Position numbers and translations under genes: made by a program
From: Actinomycetota bacterium
Lineage (GTDB): Bacteria; Actinomycetota; Thermoleophilia; Gaiellales; Gaiellaceae
Assembly: GCA_013695295.1 (NCBI GenBank)
Contig: JACDAS010000097.1
Span: 1-7,244 of the forward strand
Direction of reading: 5' to 3'
DNA length: 7,244 bases
Part shown: piece after piece, positions 5,943 to 7,244 of the stretch
How the letters are laid out: every line of letters begins with the position of its first letter
Numbering within the stretch: the stretch's first letter is position 1
Notes under the pieces: generated by a model
The model's input: the letters and a program-made list of their open reading frames with translations, nothing else
Database searches by the model: none
What the model was told of the DNA's origin: nothing

Positions 5943-6957
5943 GGCGGATCAGCAGGGCTCCCGGCTGCGCCTCCGCGCCGGAGTACCCGGCACCCGGACC
6001 GGAGACGCCGAGGACCCCGGCCAGATCGCGGACGAGCTCGGCGGCCGGCGGCAACTCCGCCGGGGACCTCGCCGAGCGCGCGACGGCTCGCACCCGCACG
6101 GGCTCGGCTCCCGTCAGGCGGGCGAGGACGGTGGGGTTGGCGCGGAGGGCGACGACGTCGCCCGGCGGAAGTGGGCCGTGAAACTCGGGAACGGAGGCGT
6201 ACTCGTCCGCAACCCCGCCCCGGTCGAAGAGAATCATCCGGACAACCTGTTCGTGCTCGACTCCGAGCACGAGGACGATTCCCCCGAGCCGTTCCGAGAG
6301 CTCGCGCGCGAGCCTCCGCAGGAGCCTCGGCTCACGGTCGCACAGCTCGTCGTGGACGGTGATCCAGCCGTTCCGGGCCGGGCCGATCGCGCTGCCCTCC
6401 GAGCGGCCGAGCCTGGGAACGAACTGGCGCACGGCGCGCTCGACCGGGGAGACGTCGTCGGTCTGCACGTGGATCGACCCGTAGGAGCGGCCCGGCAAGG
6501 CCGCGTCCAGCGCACCCTCCAGCACGTCGAGGTCGGCCGAGAGATACCGCGAGTGCTCGCGGAAGCCGAGCCGCTCATAGAGCGCCCGAGCCCCGCTGTT
6601 CTCGGTCATCACCTCCAGGGTCAGCACGGTCGAGCCGCGGGCGCGAACCTCCGTGAGGACGTGCCGGATCAGGGCCTGCGCGGTTCCCTGCCGCCGGGCC
6701 TCAGGCGTGACGTAGAGATCGGTCAGCTCCGGCGCGCGGCCCCCGTTCGCGCTCACGTCGACCAGCGCGAAGCCCACGGGGCGGCCGTCGGCCTCGGCGA
6801 TCAGGGCGATGCCCTCGGCGACATGGCGCTGGATGTCCAGCCAGGCCTCCTTCCACGGCTCGCGGAGGAACGCCGGCCCGCCGAGCTCCTCGTCGAACGC
6901 CGCCCACAGCTCTCGGAGGAGCTCGCGGTCGGCTTCCGTCGCCGCGCGGATCGTCAT
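5935..6957 (-). CDS. GNAT acetyltransferase fused to an uncharacterised C-terminal domain
   Basis: The product has 340 residues. Residues 1-145 form a GNAT domain: MTIRAATEADRELL opening strand and helix, the acetyl-CoA motif A ELTDLYVTPEARRQGTAQAL with R88-x-x-G91-x-A93, and motif B with N120, Y127, and LGF at 130-132. It should transfer acetyl from acetyl-CoA to an amine; the acceptor is unknown. Residues about 158-318 form a second globular region that is not part of a standard GNAT. It contains IHVQTDDVSPVERAVRQFVPRL, WITVHDELCDREP, RMILFDRGGVADEYASVPEF, GPLPPGDVVAL and NPTVLARLTGA. I associate this sequence style with Thermoleophilia proteins of unknown function. The ATG at 6957 overlaps the TGA of the upstream glycosylase (ATGA). 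The longer open frame continuing upstream reads through that gene and is not used. Its stop overlaps the hydrolase ATG. Confidence 0.85.
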   Translation of the reverse strand: MTIRAATEADRELLRELWAAFDEELGGPAFLREPWKEAWLDIQRHVAEGIALIAEADGRPVGFALVDVSANGGRAPELTDLYVTPEARRQGTAQALIRHVLTEVRARGSTVLTLEVMTENSGARALYERLGFREHSRYLSADLDVLEGALDAALPGRSYGSIHVQTDDVSPVERAVRQFVPRLGRSEGSAIGPARNGWITVHDELCDREPRLLRRLARELSERLGGIVLVLGVEHEQVVRMILFDRGGVADEYASVPEFHGPLPPGDVVALRANPTVLARLTGAEPVRVRAVARSARSPAELPPAAELVRDLAGVLGVSGPGAGYSGAEAQPGALLIRHG

Positions 6958-7244
6958 CGCGGCAGCACCCGCAGCCCGGTCAGCAGGTAGTGGGCGGTCA
7001 GGTTCTGGAAGGGGTCGAAGCGCCCGCCGAGCTCGCGGACCTCCTCGCTGGAGACGGGCCGGCTCCCAAGATAGAAGGCCGAGACAGCCTTCCGGAGGCC
7101 GAGATCGCCGGCCGGCCAGGCGCGGGGGCGGGCGAGGTGCCGCGCGAGGAACCAGTCCGCCGTCCACTCCCCCAGGCCCCGGAGCGCCACGAGCCTGGCC
7201 TTGACCTCGTCGTCGGGGAGCCCTGCGAGCGCCTCGAAGTCGAG
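6954..7244 (-). CDS. AlkA-like DNA-3-methyladenine glycosylase, HhH-GPD superfamily (C-terminal part)
   Basis: The frame is open from the window edge (7244) to the TGA at 6954-6956, giving the last 96 residues. The helix-hairpin-helix LRGLGEWTADWFL (21-33 of the fragment) is followed by RAWPAGDLGLRKAV, in which Asp47 occupies the catalytic aspartate position of the HhH-GPD family. The end, RFDPFQNLTAHYLLTGL, corresponds to the usual PWRS-type closing helix. Known role: removal of alkylated bases such as 3-methyladenine from DNA in base-excision repair. The N-terminal domain lies outside the window, so an Ada-AlkA fusion or other extension cannot be excluded. It appears to be the upstream member of the overlapping minus-strand gene series, coupled to the acetyltransferase by an ATGA overlap. 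Any promoter must lie beyond 7244. Confidence 0.87.
   Translation of the reverse strand, partial: LDFEALAGLPDDEVKARLVALRGLGEWTADWFLARHLARPRAWPAGDLGLRKAVSAFYLGSRPVSSEEVRELGGRFDPFQNLTAHYLLTGLRVLPR

Noticed and set aside
4389..6362. 657-codon plus-strand open frame across the rhodanese and hydrolase genes
   Set aside because: It encodes almost continuous Arg/Ala/Gly/Pro with no recognisable motif, while both minus-strand genes have complete catalytic motifs. It is a product of high GC content.
5941..6990. 349-codon plus-strand open frame opposite the acetyltransferase gene
   Set aside because: No domain or plausible start context is present; the minus-strand frame has clear GNAT motifs and ATGA coupling.
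1..7244. Search by eye for CRISPR repeats, insertion-sequence ends, attachment sites, toxin-antitoxin pairs and defence genes
   Set aside because: No regularly spaced repeats, transposase or integrase motifs, or small paired genes were seen. Base composition looks uniform along the window, with no sign of recently acquired DNA.

Overview
The window is a very GC-rich (visibly around 70%), densely packed bacterial chromosome segment. The codon use (G or C at nearly every third position), GTG starts, stop/start overlaps and protein families suggest an actinobacterium. Two features resemble proteins I associate with the class Thermoleophilia (Gaiellales/Solirubrobacterales type): the two secreted paralogs, and the uncharacterised domain fused to the acetyltransferase. 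This placement is inference from memory of protein style; no rRNA or marker gene is present to confirm it.

Layout. (1) Positions 2-283 (+) hold the end of a branched-chain amino-acid/amide-type ABC transporter substrate-binding protein cut by the window edge. (2) After a 186-base gap, two tandem genes (470-1579 and 1669-2724, +) encode paralogous secreted proteins of unknown function with four matching cysteines. A strong GC hairpin lies between them, and two consecutive hairpins close the second gene. (3) A DUF72 (YecE-like) protein (2799-3740, +) starts right after the terminator, probably from a leaderless mRNA. It overlaps by four bases a class I glutamine amidotransferase-like protein (3737-4438, +). 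(4) On the minus strand, converging with only 11 bases between stop codons, runs a compact four-gene series read from 7244 down to 4450: a 3' part of an AlkA-like DNA glycosylase, a GNAT acetyltransferase with an extra conserved-looking domain, an alpha/beta hydrolase, and a two-domain rhodanese sulfurtransferase. All four overlap end-to-start, which implies one translationally coupled operon.

How the genes fit together. The secreted paralogs look like a self-contained unit with their own terminator. The DUF72/amidotransferase pair and the minus-strand series are housekeeping or repair-type genes. The glycosylase points to base-excision repair of alkylated DNA, but I see no pathway that links all four operon members. 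I see no phage genes, transposase, CRISPR array, toxin-antitoxin pair, RNA gene or defence system. The least explained content is the secreted paralog family and the domain fused to the acetyltransferase.
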